This document shows positions 61,907-64,000 of a stretch of 64,000 bases of DNA, piece by piece. Below the pieces are notes generated by a model, which worked only from the letters and a program-made list of their open reading frames with translations, was not told the DNA's origin and did no database searches. Position 1 is the stretch's first letter, and each line of letters starts with the position of its first letter. The DNA comes from Vibrio quintilis (lineage in GTDB: Bacteria; Pseudomonadota; Gammaproteobacteria; Enterobacterales; Vibrionaceae), in NCBI RefSeq assembly GCF_024529975.1, contig NZ_AP024897.1, positions 2,852,001 to 2,916,000 on the forward strand. Reading direction: 5' to 3'. Made by a program: the position numbers and the translations under genes.

Positions 61907-64000
61907 ATGGAACATGAACTGTCTGCTGTTGCCGCACCAGATGTGCGCTTTCGATCTCCTGAGTATCAGTTACTCGAAAAAATTGGTGAAGGTGGCTTCG
62001 GGCAGGTCTTCAAAGCCATACATAGCCGCACCCACAAGACAGTTGCAATCAAATTTCTGACTTTCAACCCGGATGAACCAGCGGAAAAGCGGCAACGCAG
62101 TATTGCCCGTTTCCACCGTGAATGCGATCTTGTCCGGCGGCTCAATCACCCGAATATTGTCTCGCTGATGGATAAAGGCCAGCAAGGCAGTGACCTGCTT
62201 TACGCCGTATATGAATTTGTTGATGGCGTCACACTCAAAGCGCATCTCGCCACCCATGGCCCTATGCCACCTACAGAGGCTGCCGAGGTGATGGCCTGTG
62301 TGCTGGATGCACTGGCACATGCCCATGAACAGGGCATCATTCACCGGGATATCAAACCCGCCAACATTATGCTTTACCATGTTGGTGCCAAGCGTCATGT
62401 CAAAGTACTGGACTTTGGTATCGGCACTTTCAAGCATGACGCCCGGCAGGAAAATTATCAGACTCTGACCCTGACACAGGAAACACTTGGCACACCAACC
62501 TACAGTGCTCCGGAGCAACTACGGGGCGAACCAGTCCTGCCGCAGACGGATCTGTATATCTGGGGGCTGGTTTTTCTGGAATGTTTAACCGGCTCACCGA
62601 CCATTCAGGGCAAAAGTCTGGCCGCCATATTTCATCAGCAACTGAGTACTGCCAATGTGCCTCTTGGACCTTTGGCCGGTCACCACTCCGCACTGTTCTT
62701 CCGGCGTATTCTGAATAAAAAGCCATTGGAACGGCCCGGCAATACCGTAGAAGTGTATCAGGAATTTCGTCAGCTCCACTTTGCGGATTTAACTCCCGGC
62801 CTTGCCCATTCCCGCCTCTCAGACGTCAGTCAGGAGTTCACCGAAATCAACCCGGCGCAAATCTCTTACTCTCAGCTCACAGAACGAAAACAGATCCCGG
62901 TGTTGAGTGTGATATTAACGCATCATCGTCTTGAATCACCACAATCAAAGGATTCGTCTCCGGCAGCGCAGGATATTCCGGATATGATACATACAGACCA
63001 GATTCACCAGTGTATCGATATCGCCGTACGTTACGGTGCCACGCATGTCGGCACATTAGGTGACACCCTTCTGTTTTATTTTGGTTATCCGGTCGCAGGT
63101 GACAATGACAGCAGACTCTGCGCCCGAACAGCCCTTGATTTGTGGCATAACCTTGAGGCCAGACAGGAACAGCTAACCACCCTGCATGGTCTGAAGAGTG
63201 AGATGCAAACCGGGATCCACACCGGCATGATGTGCAGTATTGATGGCGGATTACCGGAAGGCAATGTTGCCAGCCATGCCATGCAGCTCGCCCGGATGGC
63301 TTCTCCCGGTCAGATTGTCTGTTCTGCACAGGTCAGGGCTCTGCTGGAGAACCAGCTGATTTTTGAACCGCTTCCCGACCCTCCCCTTTCCGGCATATCG
63401 CCACTGTATTTATTGCAGGGAGAACAGTTATCCGAAGCCTTTGGTTTTTTGCGCAGCACTCAAAAACACCGGGCTTTCTTTGGCCGTGAAGCGATACTCG
63501 AACAGCTTGTCAGTGAGATTGAACCGCCCGAACATCAACGAAATCATCAACGGCGGCTCATTCATATCCGGGGAGAAGCCGGGATTGGTAAGTCACGGTT
63601 ACTGTTTGAACTCAATGAAAGATTGCCTCACCAGACACATCTGATTCTGCAATGTCTGCCTGAATATCAAAATAATGCGCTGCACCCGGTGCTGAACCTG
63701 CTCATGAGTCGCTGCCGGCTGAATCATCCGGACGGATATGAACATCTGTATCAGGCGACAGAGGTATTGCCTTTCGGGACCGGGGACAGGCGCAGGTGCC
63801 TTGCTGTTGTTTGGATCTGGTGTCATCCGCACTCACAGGCCTTAGCCGCCATCAGCCTGACAGAGGAAAAACAGCACCGTCAGCGACTGGCAAATATGTC
63901 ACTGAAACAACAGCGGGAATGCTTGTTCCTGTCGCTCAGCTATCTGTTATGTCAGCCTGCGCATCTGCCAGCCTCTGAAGAATCCCGGCACTGGTTGTTC
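61907..64000 (+). CDS. Ser/Thr kinase - cyclase - ATPase fusion (TOMM system type), 5' part
   Basis: The frame is open from ATG 61907 to the window edge, at least 698 residues. Order: a Hanks kinase (about 18-290) with GEGGFGQV, VAIK, HRDIKPANIM, DFG and SAPE; a class III cyclase-like domain (about 325-485) with GTLGDTLLFYFGYP but no first-metal Asp; then a FFGRE...GEAGIGKSRLL ATPase. This matches the TOMM system kinase/cyclase fusion family, found beside thiazole/oxazole peptide genes. The partner genes would lie to the right, outside the window. No ribosome site is clear. A stretch near 63770-63840 is unusual for the family and may hold compensating frameshifts. Confidence 0.8.
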   Translation, partial: MEHELSAVAAPDVRFRSPEYQLLEKIGEGGFGQVFKAIHSRTHKTVAIKFLTFNPDEPAEKRQRSIARFHRECDLVRRLNHPNIVSLMDKGQQGSDLLYAVYEFVDGVTLKAHLATHGPMPPTEAAEVMACVLDALAHAHEQGIIHRDIKPANIMLYHVGAKRHVKVLDFGIGTFKHDARQENYQTLTLTQETLGTPTYSAPEQLRGEPVLPQTDLYIWGLVFLECLTGSPTIQGKSLAAIFHQQLSTANVPLGPLAGHHSALFFRRILNKKPLERPGNTVEVYQEFRQLHFADLTPGLAHSRLSDVSQEFTEINPAQISYSQLTERKQIPVLSVILTHHRLESPQSKDSSPAAQDIPDMIHTDQIHQCIDIAVRYGATHVGTLGDTLLFYFGYPVAGDNDSRLCARTALDLWHNLEARQEQLTTLHGLKSEMQTGIHTGMMCSIDGGLPEGNVASHAMQLARMASPGQIVCSAQVRALLENQLIFEPLPDPPLSGISPLYLLQGEQLSEAFGFLRSTQKHRAFFGREAILEQLVSEIEPPEHQRNHQRRLIHIRGEAGIGKSRLLFELNERLPHQTHLILQCLPEYQNNALHPVLNLLMSRCRLNHPDGYEHLYQATEVLPFGTGDRRRCLAVVWIWCHPHSQALAAISLTEEKQHRQRLANMSLKQQRECLFLSLSYLLCQPAHLPASEESRHWLF

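Noticed and set aside
61970..63329. Several minus-strand frames opposite the kinase-cyclase gene
   Set aside because: The plus strand codes for all kinase motifs and a cyclase and ATPase domain without a stop; the minus frames are shadows.
1..64000. tRNA or rRNA genes
   Set aside because: No cloverleaf or rRNA-like stretch was noticed on either strand by eye; a dedicated tRNA scan was not possible.

Overview
The window reads as a gamma-proteobacterial chromosome segment, most likely Vibrionaceae (inference from gene content: an IS200-type transposase, a TIGR04219-type outer-membrane protein, an lldP-lldD lactate module, Fur-regulated siderophore uptake and a yqhC-yqhD pair). It is mosaic: about 23 kb of prophage, two blocks of housekeeping and transport genes, and an AT-rich accessory island cut up by a dispersed palindromic repeat.

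Region 1 (1-22977) is the structural half of a Mu-like transposable prophage. In order it carries the tail end of a gene that is probably the terminase, a portal (gp29 type), a gpF-type minor head protein with an added zinc-metallopeptidase-like C-terminus, gpG, a cargo block, gpI protease with an internal Z-type scaffold start, decoration and major capsid proteins, gp35/36/37-type connector proteins, a tail tube, a tail chaperone pair joined by a -1 frameshift site, tape measure, tip proteins, a J-like protein and a repeat-built tail fibre. There is no contractile sheath, so the tail is siphovirus-like. The AT-rich cargo (3770-6456), between gpG and gpI, holds a PD-(D/E)XK protein, an Hcp protein fused to a DUF3289 domain (a type VI secretion effector architecture), two tandem related membrane proteins that look like immunity proteins, and its own terminator. 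The probable right phage end is at 22977.

Region 2 (22984-36018) is host sequence: a ClpP-fold lipoprotein, a Fur-controlled TonB receptor, a convergent siderophore ABC operon (binding protein, two permeases, ATPase, FhuF-type reductase), an L-lactate permease/dehydrogenase pair with a divergent LysR gene, and an IS200/IS605-family element at the 3' end of that LysR gene.

Region 3 (36244-46373) is the accessory island: small exported proteins, a decayed choloylglycine-hydrolase-family fragment, four paralogues of an unrecognised ~206-residue cytosolic family plus one unrelated small protein, an ECF sigma factor, an HTH-AAA ATPase regulator frameshifted in an A8 tract, and an intact Ntn-hydrolase (penicillin V acylase family). 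Copies of a hairpin repeat punctuate it, and one supplies the last codons of the sigma factor.

Region 4 (46613-64000) holds a two-component system, yqhC-yqhD, an FMN glutamate-synthase-like protein, and an unusual operon of flavin amine oxidase, lipoxygenase and 2-oxo-acid decarboxylase. A LysR/extradiol-dioxygenase pair follows. The right edge is the 5' part of a large kinase-cyclase-ATPase fusion resembling those of thiazole/oxazole-modified microcin (TOMM) systems. A 21-bp motif (20/21 identical) lies upstream of both the acylase and the oxidase-lipoxygenase-decarboxylase operon, suggesting co-regulation of the two loci.
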